Counted from the stretch's first letter, positions 1-9,179 are shown. The stretch is 38,257 nt of DNA from Candidatus Neomicrothrix sp. UBA6944 (GCA_002448715.1 DJZU01000057.1:1-38257); one strand, 5' to 3'. The notes: generated by a model from the letters alone, not told the origin. A program made the numbers and translations.

Positions 1-124
1 GATGAAAATGGAACATCAAATTGTTGCCGCTTTCGACGGATCGGTGAGCGAGGTTAGGGTTACGGTTGGCGACCAAGTAGATAACGGCGAACTTCTTGTT
101 GTAATAGCGTCCGACGACGCTTAG
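1..124 (+). CDS. C-terminal end of a biotin-carrier (biotinyl) domain protein, partial
   Basis: Only the last 40 residues are in the window; the gene enters from the left and ends at TAG 122-124. The frame opens with MKMEHQI, the core of the biotinylation motif (A-M-K-M), so the lysine coded at bases 5-7 would carry biotin. It continues with the usual beta-strand pattern including FDGSVSEV and VGDQVDNGELLVVI. The family serves as the swinging arm of acetyl-, propionyl- or 3-methylcrotonyl-CoA carboxylases. It could be the tail of a fused biotin carboxylase alpha subunit, which is the common actinobacterial arrangement, or a separate BCCP; this cannot be decided from the visible part. It converges on the minus-strand operon that ends at 173. 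Confidence 0.9.
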   Translation, partial: MKMEHQIVAAFDGSVSEVRVTVGDQVDNGELLVVIASDDA

Positions 125-172
125 CTAGTGCATCTGACCAAATTCTCGGTAAAGCTCACTTGACATGAATCT

Positions 173-1051
173 TTAGCGATTCCCGTCAAATCCGCCGACA
201 AATTGAGCCATTTTGTGGGGTTCGTCTTTTTCTGGCCGCGGCCTATTCGGCCAACACGCTGACGGGTCGCCGTCGCGCACGTGAACGGCGCTGTGGGCCC
301 AACTCTCTGCCCCTGATGCGACTTTGACGTCGGCAGCTAAATATCGCAACGCTATTCCGCATCGACGGCGGTCGCTAAAGTTTGGTGGCGAGCCATGTAA
401 CAGCAAGTCCGTATGGAGAGACACTTCCCCTGCTTGAAGTTCGTTGAATACCACATCGTCGTAGTCTTCGTGGTTGGCCACTCGCCGGTTGAGGACCACT
501 GAACCGTCCAGTGGAAGTTCGGTGTGGGCAAGGTCGCCGCTGAGATGACTACCGGGAACAAATTGCATGGCTGCGTTACTTTCGTCCACATCGTCTATAG
601 CAAGCCATACCGTCAGAGATTTCGTAGGAGTAAAAGGCCAATAGTTGGCATCTTGGTGCAACGGAACTTCCATTCCATCACCAGGCAGCTTGCAAAAGAG
701 GTGCGTACTCCAACAAACCAATTCCGAACCCAAAATATCAGTGACGTAGTCGACTAGAAGTGCCGTATGAATTAGTTCCCATAACGGTTGACACACCTGG
801 TGGTATTGGTTGATGGAGTAGCTGTTTCTTCGATCATCAGCCGAGATCACTTCTGATATCAACCAGTCGAAGTATTGGCGAAGTTGCGCGACTTCAGCGG
901 TCGGCAGTCCCTGTAGCGGAGATAAGTACCCAGTTAGATTGAACTGCTCGATTTGACTCGCTGTTAGGGCTGTGAGGTTGTCGGGCGTCGCGGCGTGGAA
1001 ACCAAACTCACGTTTGACACCATCGAACCGAAACAAGTCTTCGCCGCGCAC
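173..1051 (-). CDS. Phytanoyl-CoA dioxygenase family (PhyH-type) Fe(II)/2-oxoglutarate oxygenase
   Basis: The protein has 292 residues from a GTG start. The iron triad is visible: H132-x-D134 in PLHQDANYW and H219 in LLLHGSPP, followed by an arginine cluster (228-230) in the position that normally holds the 2-oxoglutarate carboxylate. The segment VWLAIDDVDESNAAMQFVPGSH is typical of PhyH proteins, although I only recognise the pattern and cannot name a substrate. Members hydroxylate fatty acyl-CoAs or many small metabolites, so phytanoyl-CoA is not implied. It is the last gene of a probable minus-strand operon after the MFS gene (69-base gap) and the crotonase. Context suggests an oxygenase in a small oxidation/export cluster with the divergent P450. 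Confidence 0.88.
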   Translation of the reverse strand: MRGEDLFRFDGVKREFGFHAATPDNLTALTASQIEQFNLTGYLSPLQGLPTAEVAQLRQYFDWLISEVISADDRRNSYSINQYHQVCQPLWELIHTALLVDYVTDILGSELVCWSTHLFCKLPGDGMEVPLHQDANYWPFTPTKSLTVWLAIDDVDESNAAMQFVPGSHLSGDLAHTELPLDGSVVLNRRVANHEDYDDVVFNELQAGEVSLHTDLLLHGSPPNFSDRRRCGIALRYLAADVKVASGAESWAHSAVHVRDGDPSACWPNRPRPEKDEPHKMAQFVGGFDGNR

Positions 1052-1120
1052 GATGTCACCCTAGGTCGTTCAAGTTCGACGCGATGATTTCTAGCACCGA
1101 CACCCGAGAGGAATGTGCAG

Positions 1121-2518
1121 CTAGGAGATCGCAGCAGCTCGCTTTGAATCGCGCGGATACACGAAATAGAACAACATTGCCTGCACAAAGAAGCAGAGAA
1201 CACCGAACATCCATACTCTCCGCATTGCCTCCAACGCAGAGTTCCCGCCTTCGGGGTCTCCCACCAAGGTGATAGCTAATCCAGCTCCTATCGCAATGCT
1301 TAGCTGGAAAACGGTGGTTCGGCCGGCGCCAGCCATTCCAAAGCGCTGTGATGGAATCTCTGACATTGATGCTCCCACTAGCATCGCGAAGCTACATCCA
1401 GCGGCAACACCCATAACCAAATTCGGAAGTAATAAGCCGACGAAGAAACTGGGCGTTAATCCGGTGTATCCGATGTGCAACAAAAGCCCTGCAACGCCAG
1501 CAATCCCTCCGACTACCAGGATGCGTTGAGGACCGATGCGATCCGCTAGACGCCCGTTAGTTACAGACAGGACGGTGGACACAATTGGTCCTGGTGCGAT
1601 CGCGAAACCTGATTGCAGGACTGACCAACCCCAGGTCTCTTGGATGAATTCGGGTAGAACGATGAGCCAGCTAAAGAAGGCGATCAGAAAGAACACAGAA
1701 CCAATGTTTGCTAGTGCGAAAGTACGTATCCCAAAAAGCCGCAGATCAAACAACGGCTCTTTGTGTGACAGTGAACGTCGGAAAAAGATCGCCAACATCA
1801 CTGCACCTGCAACAACTGAACAAATGGTTGTCGGGGCAGTCCATCCCCAGCTTCCACCTTGAACCAAAGCCACAAGAAGCATCCCGATGCCTAACGAAGC
1901 CATGGGAACGCTAACTAGGTCCACCGTGTCGCTTACTTCTGAACTCCTGCTTTCGGTCAGCCAACTGCGACCCGCAATCAACGCCAAAAACGCTACGGGA
2001 ACATTGATCAGGAAAACAGCCCGCCATCCAAAGCCTTCGATGAGGAGCGCTCCGAGAGATGGTGCCAAAGCTGCCGCTAAGCCGCTAACCGCTCCCCAAA
2101 CTCCTATCGCTCTCATCCTTCGTTCCAGGGGAAACGCTGAGAGCAACAAGGCTAGGCCCGCTGGGTATTGGGCAGCTCCCCCTATCGACTGAATAACTCT
2201 GGCACCGATCAAGAGCGCTGGCGACGTGGCAAGGCCTGACAGCAAGGAGCCAAAAATAAAGGCACCCAGCCCCCAAAGAAAAACTTTCTTACGGCCATAA
2301 CGGTCCGCCATCCATCCTGCTGGTAGCAGTAGCGAGGCAACGCCAATGTTGTATGCAGTTATGACCCACGACAGGGTGGCGGCTTCGGCGGCGGGGAAAG
2401 CTTCTGCAATTTGGCTTCGAGCGATTGAAATAATCGTGATCTCCATGGCAACCATAAAGCCCACCAGCGACGTAATGAAAAGAGTTCTGCGCGCGCTTGA
2501 CTCAGCTTGAATGCTCAT
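1121..2518 (-). CDS. MFS transporter, DHA2 (EmrB/QacA-like) drug/metabolite exporter
   Basis: This is a 465-residue integral membrane protein with about 14 hydrophobic segments, as in DHA2 proton antiporters. MFS motif A is clear in the loop after the second helix (GWMADRYGRKKVF). A motif-C-like Gly/Pro-rich helix follows (WGAVSGLAAALAPSLGALL), which marks exporters. The start is ATG at 2516-2518, 8 bases after the stop of the crotonase gene, so translation is probably coupled. DHA2 proteins expel drugs, dyes or secondary metabolites; the substrate cannot be read from sequence. Its place between an oxygenase and a crotonase hints at export of a modified acyl or aromatic compound, which is inference. 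Confidence 0.9.
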   Translation of the reverse strand: MSIQAESSARRTLFITSLVGFMVAMEITIISIARSQIAEAFPAAEAATLSWVITAYNIGVASLLLPAGWMADRYGRKKVFLWGLGAFIFGSLLSGLATSPALLIGARVIQSIGGAAQYPAGLALLLSAFPLERRMRAIGVWGAVSGLAAALAPSLGALLIEGFGWRAVFLINVPVAFLALIAGRSWLTESRSSEVSDTVDLVSVPMASLGIGMLLVALVQGGSWGWTAPTTICSVVAGAVMLAIFFRRSLSHKEPLFDLRLFGIRTFALANIGSVFFLIAFFSWLIVLPEFIQETWGWSVLQSGFAIAPGPIVSTVLSVTNGRLADRIGPQRILVVGGIAGVAGLLLHIGYTGLTPSFFVGLLLPNLVMGVAAGCSFAMLVGASMSEIPSQRFGMAGAGRTTVFQLSIAIGAGLAITLVGDPEGGNSALEAMRRVWMFGVLCFFVQAMLFYFVYPRDSKRAAAIS

Positions 2519-2526
2519 GTGCTCTA

Positions 2527-3234
2527 TCAGAGACCAGCTGCAGCGCGATCGGCGGCGACCGCCGCGTCCATCTGAGTGAGCAAGTCACCCCGTAAGGCTC
2601 GCACAGTTGACGCGTAGGCTTTGGCGTCAAGTTGTTCAGCGAGACCCTGGGCTACTTCAACCGCACGAGCCGTTACCTGGTCCGGTGCAGCCACTTCATC
2701 TAGAAATCCCGCATCTACTGCACCGCGGCCATCGAAGATCTGCGCGTTGGCTACCGCAATTTGTAGATAACGCTTAGAAAGTCGCTCACTGGCGATCAGC
2801 AGTGCCCACTTGGGGAGGGTTAAGGCAATAGCAACCTCATTAAGCCCAATCTTTACCGGGCCATCCACCCCAACGCGGTAGTCACAGCCACACAACAGCA
2901 ACGCGCCAGCAGCCACAGCATGCCCGGTAGACGCCGCTACAACCGGCACTGAAGCTCCATAGACCTGCCGGATAAACGCTCCGCCAGCTGTTCCCATTTC
3001 GGTAATCGCCTTGGGGTCCCCTGAATTAATTACATCCAAATCAAAACCAGCAAAAAATATCTTGTCGTTCCCAGAGAGAACTACCGCTCCTATATCAGTA
3101 TCCGCTTCCGCTTGAGCCAACTCTTCGCTGAGAGCTACTAACAGCGGAGTCGAAAAGGCGTTGGCCCTGCCATCGTTAACGGAAATACAAAGAACGTTGT
3201 TGATCTGTTCGGTAGTGATTGATGGATGGGGCAT
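2527..3234 (-). CDS. Enoyl-CoA hydratase/isomerase (crotonase) family protein
   Basis: The protein has 235 residues, short for a crotonase (usually about 255-265). The oxyanion-hole segments are visible as FFAGFDLD and the GHAVAAGALLL helix start. Of the two catalytic glutamates of classical hydratases, the first (normally in a GGxCEL stretch) is replaced by leucine in AAGALLLCGCD. The second is kept in IGLNEVAIALTLP. One-glutamate crotonases are often isomerases or other activities, so hydratase function is uncertain. It is the first gene of the minus-strand operon with the MFS and PhyH genes. Its start at 3234 lies 88 bases from the divergent P450, suggesting shared control. Confidence 0.88.
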   Translation of the reverse strand: MPHPSITTEQINNVLCISVNDGRANAFSTPLLVALSEELAQAEADTDIGAVVLSGNDKIFFAGFDLDVINSGDPKAITEMGTAGGAFIRQVYGASVPVVAASTGHAVAAGALLLCGCDYRVGVDGPVKIGLNEVAIALTLPKWALLIASERLSKRYLQIAVANAQIFDGRGAVDAGFLDEVAAPDQVTARAVEVAQGLAEQLDAKAYASTVRALRGDLLTQMDAAVAADRAAAGL

Positions 3235-3322
3235 AGATGCGACCGTAGCGCCATTGACATCTTTTTGCAGCTAACTCAACTGCAGTTTTCGCTTCAAACT
3301 GTCGAATTACTAGGCTGATCCA

Positions 3323-4543
3323 ATGCCGACCTTGATCAACGATGTCGATTTGCCCGTTGTCACAACAGATTTGTCTCTTTCGGAGGCGGAACGACGCGAG
3401 CAGCTACACCAATTAGCTCAAGATCATTGGATCGCTAAGGCTGAACTTGGTTACGTGATCACCACTCACGACGATTGTGCAGCAATGCTTCGAGACCGGA
3501 GATGGTTCAGCGCATTGTCTCTGATAGCAGAGACCCAAAATTATGAAAGTGAAGAGTGGTCAAGCCGACCTCAACGACAAAGCATCCTCTCAACGGAGGG
3601 CGACGACCACCAGCGGATAAGAAGAATTGTCAGCCCGGCCTTTACACCTAAATCAGCGGACCGTTTGCGCCCGTTTATGAGAGACGTCGTTAACGAACTA
3701 CTCGATCCGATTTGCGAAGTCGGTCGTTCTGAATTTGTGGCAGATATATGCGAGCCGTATCCCATTCCAATCATCTGCGAATTGCTTGGCGCTCCTCGCG
3801 AAGATTGGGAGTTATTTAGCCGGTTGGCTGTCGACATTTTTAAGATCTTCAATGGCAACCTAGCTGCTGACGCTCCCGCGATCATTGCCGCAAGCAATGA
3901 GATGGATGCATACATGCTGAACTTGATCGCGGAACGAAGAGCGGCGCCGCGAGACGATTTGCTCAGCGATTTAATCAGCGCTGAGCAAGAAGGGGACCGG
4001 CTTTCCACCGATGAACTGCTTTCGATGGCGAACGCACTCCTGTTAGCGGGTACTGATACAACACGAAATCAACTCGCTTGCGCCATCGCTCTTTTCGCAC
4101 AACATCCCAAACAGTTTGAGTTGCTCCGCTCAAACAAAAACCTGGCTTCGCAGGCGGTAGAAGAAGTGATGCGATATCTGGGCGCGGTGCGCGGTACAGG
4201 TCGCTACGCGAGTGAAGAAATAATCTATCGAGACTTGATTTTCCCCCAAGGTACGCTGATCTTCCCTAACTTCGTTGCAGCGAATCACGATGCCCAAAAA
4301 TTTGAGGAGCCGTTAGCGTTCGAGATCACTCGAGAGAGCGGCACTCCTCATTTAACTTTCGGAAGCGGCATTCATTATTGTCTTGGAGCTTTTTTGGCTC
4401 GCGCCGAACTTCAAGAAGCTTTCTACGTGATTGCAGATCGTCTACCTAATCTTCGCTTGGATGGGACCGTTAGCTGGAAGCCTATGCAGAACGGCATCTG
4501 GGGCCCTGAACGGCTCCCAATTGCTTTCGACAGCGGCCACTAA
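3323..4543 (+). CDS. Cytochrome P450 (bacterial CYP)
   Basis: The protein has 406 residues, the normal length for soluble bacterial P450s. The I-helix oxygen-activation motif is LLLAGTDTT (about residues 236-244). The K-helix ExxR is E281-V-M-R284. The heme-binding loop is FGSGIHYCLG, with Cys353 as the axial thiolate ligand. HQRIRRIVSPAFTP is the usual C-helix region. Substrate cannot be assigned; soluble actinobacterial P450s hydroxylate steroids, terpenoids, fatty acids or xenobiotics with ferredoxin partners, and no ferredoxin is present nearby. The gene is divergent from the crotonase/MFS/PhyH operon, which suggests joint regulation. The start is ATG at 3323 with only a weak AGG upstream. 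Confidence 0.95.
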   Translation: MPTLINDVDLPVVTTDLSLSEAERREQLHQLAQDHWIAKAELGYVITTHDDCAAMLRDRRWFSALSLIAETQNYESEEWSSRPQRQSILSTEGDDHQRIRRIVSPAFTPKSADRLRPFMRDVVNELLDPICEVGRSEFVADICEPYPIPIICELLGAPREDWELFSRLAVDIFKIFNGNLAADAPAIIAASNEMDAYMLNLIAERRAAPRDDLLSDLISAEQEGDRLSTDELLSMANALLLAGTDTTRNQLACAIALFAQHPKQFELLRSNKNLASQAVEEVMRYLGAVRGTGRYASEEIIYRDLIFPQGTLIFPNFVAANHDAQKFEEPLAFEITRESGTPHLTFGSGIHYCLGAFLARAELQEAFYVIADRLPNLRLDGTVSWKPMQNGIWGPERLPIAFDSGH

Positions 4544-4564
4544 AACTGAAGCACCGAACTGAAG

Positions 4565-4786
4565 TCAGCGGGAGTGGCAACCTCCGCCACAACAGCCATT
4601 CCGACCTGTCCATGAGCCTCCATCAACGGCAGCGAGCAAGCCATTCGCAGATACGAATGTTGTTAATAGACGTTTAGCGTCTACGTGTTCAGATGGGCGC
4701 GTAGCAGGTTCTCCCGACTCCGACATCGGTCGTCGTCTATCAAAGGTCTCTTCACATTTCTGACAGTGATAGGAGTAGACGGGCAC
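4565..4786 (-). CDS. FmdB-type zinc-ribbon small regulatory protein
   Basis: This is a small 73-residue protein. I prefer the GTG start at 4786 because it yields the family-typical N-terminus (M/V)PVYSYHCQKC; the open frame extends further upstream to 4822. The first zinc knuckle C8-x-x-C11 is intact. After GEPAT the family usually has a third cysteine (ATCP), but here it is arginine (ATRPSEH). The C-terminus is the usual glycine/cysteine tail (GCCGGGCHSR). FmdB/CxxC ribbon proteins are widespread, and their role is poorly known. The gene is convergent with the P450, and its 5' end faces the MFS gene at 4835. Confidence 0.78.
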   Translation of the reverse strand: MPVYSYHCQKCEETFDRRRPMSESGEPATRPSEHVDAKRLLTTFVSANGLLAAVDGGSWTGRNGCCGGGCHSR

Positions 4787-4834
4787 GAGACAATCGTAGG
4801 GTGATGTCACCAACAACAACAAAGTGGCTATGAG

Positions 4835-6112
4835 ATGGGCGGGGGCCGTTCTGTGACCCAGAAAATCGACCCTGTGAACGAAAGCAAATTTTCGTCTCTT
4901 GGTCGGCGCGGTTCACCATCGGTTTTTGCTGTTAGCGCCACATTACAGATGAGTTGGTCAAGGGTAATCCTCATCACTCTCGCGGGTGTGGTCTCACACA
5001 CCTTCGGTCGCAGCACAATGCCCCTTTTGCTGCCAGCAATTGCAGACGACCTGGGGTTAAGCGCAACTGCGTCTGGCGCTACAGGTTCAGTAAATATGGC
5101 CGCATATCTTTGCGGTGTAGTTGCCGTCACATATCTCGCCAGCCGCGTCGCACCAGCAGTGTTATTGAAATGTGGTCTGTGGATAGTGCTAGGTGGACTG
5201 TTGTGTCTTGGCACCGCCCCAAACACCAATCAGCTAATGATTGGGACGGCCCTCGCCGGTTTAGGCGGAGCCGGAATCTGGTTAACAATGCCCATAATCG
5301 CGACAGCGGATATCCCCGTGTCCAAGAGGGGCGCTGCAATGGGTTCACTAACCGCAACTATGGCAGTCGGTTCAATAGTCGTACCCTTCGCGACTTCAGC
5401 TCTTCGCAATGTCATCAATAACGATGGGGCGTGGCGAGAGATCTGGCTTTTGGAAACCGCTTCAGCCGCGATAATTCTCGCGATTCTTTATTTCGTGTTG
5501 CGGGGAGACATCTCGACACCCTTACCGTTGGGAGCGGGGATCAAAGCAATCAACCGGCTGCAGGCCTGGAAGACCGCTGTTTTTTTCTATATGGCATTCG
5601 CGTTCGTTGCCGCCTCGTGGTTCCAGTTCTTCGGCTTATCGCTCGAAAACGACCATCGAATGTCACGAGAGTTCACCACCCAGTTATGGGCTCTGATGGG
5701 CATCGGCGGTGTCATTGGCGCCGTCATATTCGGCAGGCTCAGCGATCGTTTGGGGCGTCCCCGAACAATGTGCTTGGTTACCGCAATTGGAGCAACAACC
5801 TGCCTTCTGGTATTAGTTGGGAACACTTGGGCAGCAGCTCTAGCGGCCCTCCTGTACGGCACAGCCGGCATGGCAGTCCCTCCTCTGACTGCAGCGTTTG
5901 TGCGCGATCAGGTCGCCGAGCAGGACTTCACGGCTGTGTTCGGGGCAATGACCATCTTCTACGGGCCAGCTTCGGTACTTGGGCCAATTACAGGCGGCGT
6001 ATTAGCTGATCTCACAGGCTCATACTTTTTCACCTACTCACTTTTGGCGATCGTCTTCGCTTTTGCTTCGGTAGCGGCTTGGCAGCTCCCCAATCTCGAG
6101 AGATCTACTTAA
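4835..6112 (+). CDS. MFS transporter, possibly YbfB/YjiJ-like, 12 TM
   Basis: This 425-residue membrane protein has about 12 hydrophobic helices. An N-terminal hydrophilic stretch of roughly 40 residues comes first, which may mean the true start is the internal ATG at 4949 (MSWSRVILITLAG); neither start has a strong Shine-Dalgarno. FGRSTMPLLLPAIADDLGLS in the first helix region resembles the YbfB/YjiJ branch. A motif-A-like loop is present in the second half (GRLSDRLGRPRTM). Transport substrate is unknown. It lies immediately upstream of the sulfatase on the same strand (69-base gap), so it may import a sulfate ester or export its product; this is inference. Confidence 0.88.
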   Translation: MGGGRSVTQKIDPVNESKFSSLGRRGSPSVFAVSATLQMSWSRVILITLAGVVSHTFGRSTMPLLLPAIADDLGLSATASGATGSVNMAAYLCGVVAVTYLASRVAPAVLLKCGLWIVLGGLLCLGTAPNTNQLMIGTALAGLGGAGIWLTMPIIATADIPVSKRGAAMGSLTATMAVGSIVVPFATSALRNVINNDGAWREIWLLETASAAIILAILYFVLRGDISTPLPLGAGIKAINRLQAWKTAVFFYMAFAFVAASWFQFFGLSLENDHRMSREFTTQLWALMGIGGVIGAVIFGRLSDRLGRPRTMCLVTAIGATTCLLVLVGNTWAAALAALLYGTAGMAVPPLTAAFVRDQVAEQDFTAVFGAMTIFYGPASVLGPITGGVLADLTGSYFFTYSLLAIVFAFASVAAWQLPNLERST

Positions 6113-6181
6113 TAGATCAGCCTTTAATTGGAAGCGGGCTCTTACTTCACGCGAGCAACAAATCTTCCTAGGATCTGCATC

Positions 6182-8404
6182 GTGAACGTTCACAGCGAAT
6201 CAATCCCTTCATGGCCCGGGGATCCAACTCCCCCAGAAGGAAGCCCCAATATTTTGATCGTCCTTTTCGACGATGTCGGATTTTCGGATTTTGGCTGTTA
6301 CGGATCACCCATTGCTACTCCGACGATCGATCATTTAGCAGCCGGAGGCCTTCGCTACACCGGCTTTCATACAACTGCTATGTGTTCAACGACCCGTGCA
6401 GCGTTGTTGACAGGACGAAATCATCATTCAGTTGGGGTTGGCTGTTTAGCAAATTTCGATAGCGGATACCCCGGTTATCGCGGAAAGATAAGCAAAGATG
6501 CCGGGACACTTGCGGAGATGTTGGGGGCATCCGGCTATAGGAACTACATGGTGGGCAAGTGGCATGTCACACCATTGACGGAGTCAGGTCCTACAGGACC
6601 ATTCGACGGCTGGCCGATCGGCAGAGGATTTGATCGCTTCTACGGATTCTTAGACGCAGAGACTGACCACTATTCGCCGGAGTTGGTTCTCGACAACAGT
6701 CATATAGCAGCCCCCGGGAAATTCGAAACTGGATATCACCTCACCGAAGATCTATTCGACCAGGCAATCAAATTCATAGCGTCGCACGAGGCGAGCCTGC
6801 CCGAAACGCCATGGATGACCCTCATAGGACTCGGCGCGTGTCACGCTCCGCATCAAGCGCCACGAGAATTAATCGAGCATTACGATCAGGTTTTTCAGCA
6901 AGGCTGGGACATTGAAAGATCACAAAGGCTGGAGAAACAGATCGGGTTGGGAGTAGTACCCAGAGGCACCGAGTTGCCTCCAAGAAACGATGCAGTTGAA
7001 GCCTGGACGGACCTTGATGAAGGCACCCAACGAGTAGCGATACGTCTTCAAGCGGCATACGCAGCAATGCTTCACCACTCGGATCAGCACCTGGCGCGGC
7101 TTGTAGCTCACCTCAAAGCTTCCGGCCAGCTGGAAAATACAGTGATCATGGTTCTTTCCGACAATGGCGCTAGTCAGGAAGGTGGCCCACTGGGCTTCGT
7201 GAATGCCATGGGTCCTTATAACGGGCTACCCGAGTCCATGGACGACAAACTGGAACGAATCGACGACATCGGGGGGCCCGACACCCACTCAAATTTCCCG
7301 TGGGGGTGGTCGATGGCAGCTAACACCCCATTGCGTCGTTACAAACAAAACACTCACGGCGGCGGGGTTCGGGATCCGCTGATTATTCATTGGCCAGAGA
7401 AAGTCACCGAACCGGGCCTGAGAACACAGTTCTGCCACGCATGCGATGTTGTTCCAACTCTGCTCGACTGCGTTGGGATTGAAGCTCCCGACATTATTAA
7501 CGGGATCCCCCAAAAACCCATAGAAGGCGTGAGTTTCGCTTCTACTTTCGAAGATCCGAATGCAGTTACTGGAAAGAGGACCCAGTATTTCGAAATGTTC
7601 GGGCATCGGGGATTGATTCATGAGGGTTGGAAGGCAGTGGCCTACCACCCACCAGGGACCCCATACGAAGATGATGAATGGGAACTCTTCAATCTGGATG
7701 CTGACTTCAATGAAACTAATGACCTGTCAGCTTCTGAGCAGGGCCGACTCGAAACCATGACTGATCTCTGGTGGGAGCAAGCGAATTCTTATCAGGTACT
7801 ACCTCTTGATGATCGTTTCGCTGAAAGATTCGCCGAGAACGCGGCGCGGCATTTAGGTCAGCGAACGTCTTTCACTTTCTGGGCGGGAATGGGTCACTTA
7901 CCGAGCGATGTCGCTCCCGACCTACGAAGCCGCAGCTATCGGCTAGATGCTTTAGTTGAACCAACTCGCCCGGACGTTTCTGGGGTACTGGTTGCACACG
8001 GCGATGCGACTTCTGGCTACAGCCTCTACATCGATGACGAAGGTCATCTGGTGCACGATCTCAACATAGGAGGCAGTCATCAGATCGTTCGTTCACCCGA
8101 ACCAGTTCCAGAAGGGTCAACTAGCTTGGGCTTCCATATGGCACGCGCTCCTGAGGGGCATCACGGCGTCGGGAGCTTAGTCATTGATGGCAAAGCGATA
8201 GCGAGCCTAGACACAGAAAATATTTTTTTCCTGATGATTTCATGGTCGGGCTTAGACATAGGTATGGACAGGGGCACTGCGGTGTCACACTACGAAACGC
8301 CAAATCTCTACACCGGCAAGTTGCTCAAGGTCACAGTTGAGCTTGACGAAGATCAAATTTTAGACGGCGAAGGAATCGGTCGTTCGGAAATGATGCGCGA
8401 ATGA
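6182..8404 (+). CDS. Arylsulfatase (type I sulfatase, alkaline phosphatase superfamily)
   Basis: The protein has about 740 residues. I prefer the GTG start at 6182 because AGGA at 6170-6173 sits 8 bases upstream; the frame also opens at a TTG at 6128. The metal-binding start of the fold is NILIVLFDDVGFSDFGCYG. The signature is C68-S-T-T-R followed by AALLTGRNHH; Cys68 would be oxidised to formylglycine. VGKWH and VLSDNGASQEGG are further active-site segments. The third signature position is Thr rather than the common Pro. A C-terminal beta-rich region of about 200 residues follows, as in long actinobacterial arylsulfatases. No export signal is evident. It would release sulfate from an aryl or alkyl ester. 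No FGE or anSME maturase is in the window. Confidence 0.95.
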   Translation: MNVHSESIPSWPGDPTPPEGSPNILIVLFDDVGFSDFGCYGSPIATPTIDHLAAGGLRYTGFHTTAMCSTTRAALLTGRNHHSVGVGCLANFDSGYPGYRGKISKDAGTLAEMLGASGYRNYMVGKWHVTPLTESGPTGPFDGWPIGRGFDRFYGFLDAETDHYSPELVLDNSHIAAPGKFETGYHLTEDLFDQAIKFIASHEASLPETPWMTLIGLGACHAPHQAPRELIEHYDQVFQQGWDIERSQRLEKQIGLGVVPRGTELPPRNDAVEAWTDLDEGTQRVAIRLQAAYAAMLHHSDQHLARLVAHLKASGQLENTVIMVLSDNGASQEGGPLGFVNAMGPYNGLPESMDDKLERIDDIGGPDTHSNFPWGWSMAANTPLRRYKQNTHGGGVRDPLIIHWPEKVTEPGLRTQFCHACDVVPTLLDCVGIEAPDIINGIPQKPIEGVSFASTFEDPNAVTGKRTQYFEMFGHRGLIHEGWKAVAYHPPGTPYEDDEWELFNLDADFNETNDLSASEQGRLETMTDLWWEQANSYQVLPLDDRFAERFAENAARHLGQRTSFTFWAGMGHLPSDVAPDLRSRSYRLDALVEPTRPDVSGVLVAHGDATSGYSLYIDDEGHLVHDLNIGGSHQIVRSPEPVPEGSTSLGFHMARAPEGHHGVGSLVIDGKAIASLDTENIFFLMISWSGLDIGMDRGTAVSHYETPNLYTGKLLKVTVELDEDQILDGEGIGRSEMMRE

Positions 8405-8405
8405 C

Positions 8406-9179
8406 TCATGATTCGCGGATAAAGAGCAACTGAAACTCAACGACACCATGATCGTCTACCGACAGGACGATCCTCGCCGAAGGGACAGCAACGTCATAAT
8501 CGGAAAAAATGATCTTTGTGGAACCCACCACAACAATCGTGCTGTCAACCAGTTGCGCATTGAGAGCAACAATTACATCTCGAGTAATCGCGTTAACAGT
8601 CAACTGGCCCTCAGCTCGAACAGAAACTTTCGATCCATCGATCTCGGGGAGCACAAACGGCTGGGTCAAAGTGAAAGTAGCAGTCGGATTTTGTTTTACG
8701 TTCAGGGCATAGCGCGCTGCGCTATCTCGGCGCGAATCGTTCGTGACGATCGACGACAGGTCAGCAGAGACGGAAACTGTTTGTATCTCACTTCCATCGA
8801 TAGATAGTTCGCCAGCCACTTGATCCGTGCGACCAACAGCTGTGACCGCACCGATTTTCGCTAATTCTTCCTTAACTCTGAAGCCAACAAATGAGCCTGT
8901 TGATTCCTCGAAACTGAAGCTCCCCGTTTCCGAGTCGATACGCCAAACTCCATTCAAAGAACCCGATTCGCTATCGACATCAGTTGGGTTTGCGGACTCG
9001 TCACCGACATCGTTATTTGATGTTTCGTGTTGCTGTACAGCCGCTACCGCAGCATCCAGTGATACTTCCTCCGGTGCGGCTGATAGAACCCGCCAAACTC
9101 CGTAGGCACCCATCGCCCCGATCACGACAACCAGAGCGATGGTGGTGATGATTACGGCGCGTCGCTTCTGCAATTTCAA
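8406..9179 (-). CDS. YceI-family lipocalin-like protein with N-terminal membrane anchor
   Basis: The protein has 257 residues. After KLQKRR a hydrophobic helix (about residues 9-30) forms an uncleaved anchor or signal, followed by an acidic, low-complexity linker (about 35-75). The YceI beta-barrel then begins at WRIDSETGSFSFEESTG and includes VAGELSIDGSEIQTVSVSADLSS and the ending region DVIVALNAQL. YceI proteins bind isoprenoid or other amphipathic lipids in the periplasm or outside the membrane. The start overlaps the GNAT stop by 4 bases (ATGA), so the two are translationally coupled. It is convergent with the sulfatase, with one base between the stop codons. Confidence 0.9.
   Translation of the reverse strand: MKLQKRRAVIITTIALVVVIGAMGAYGVWRVLSAAPEEVSLDAAVAAVQQHETSNNDVGDESANPTDVDSESGSLNGVWRIDSETGSFSFEESTGSFVGFRVKEELAKIGAVTAVGRTDQVAGELSIDGSEIQTVSVSADLSSIVTNDSRRDSAARYALNVKQNPTATFTLTQPFVLPEIDGSKVSVRAEGQLTVNAITRDVIVALNAQLVDSTIVVVGSTKIIFSDYDVAVPSARIVLSVDDHGVVEFQLLFIRES

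Noticed and set aside
3254..3284. TTGACA at 3254-3259 and a short TGCAG/CTGCA inverted repeat before the P450
   Set aside because: No matching -10 box at 16-18 bases, and arms of only five bases; it may be chance.
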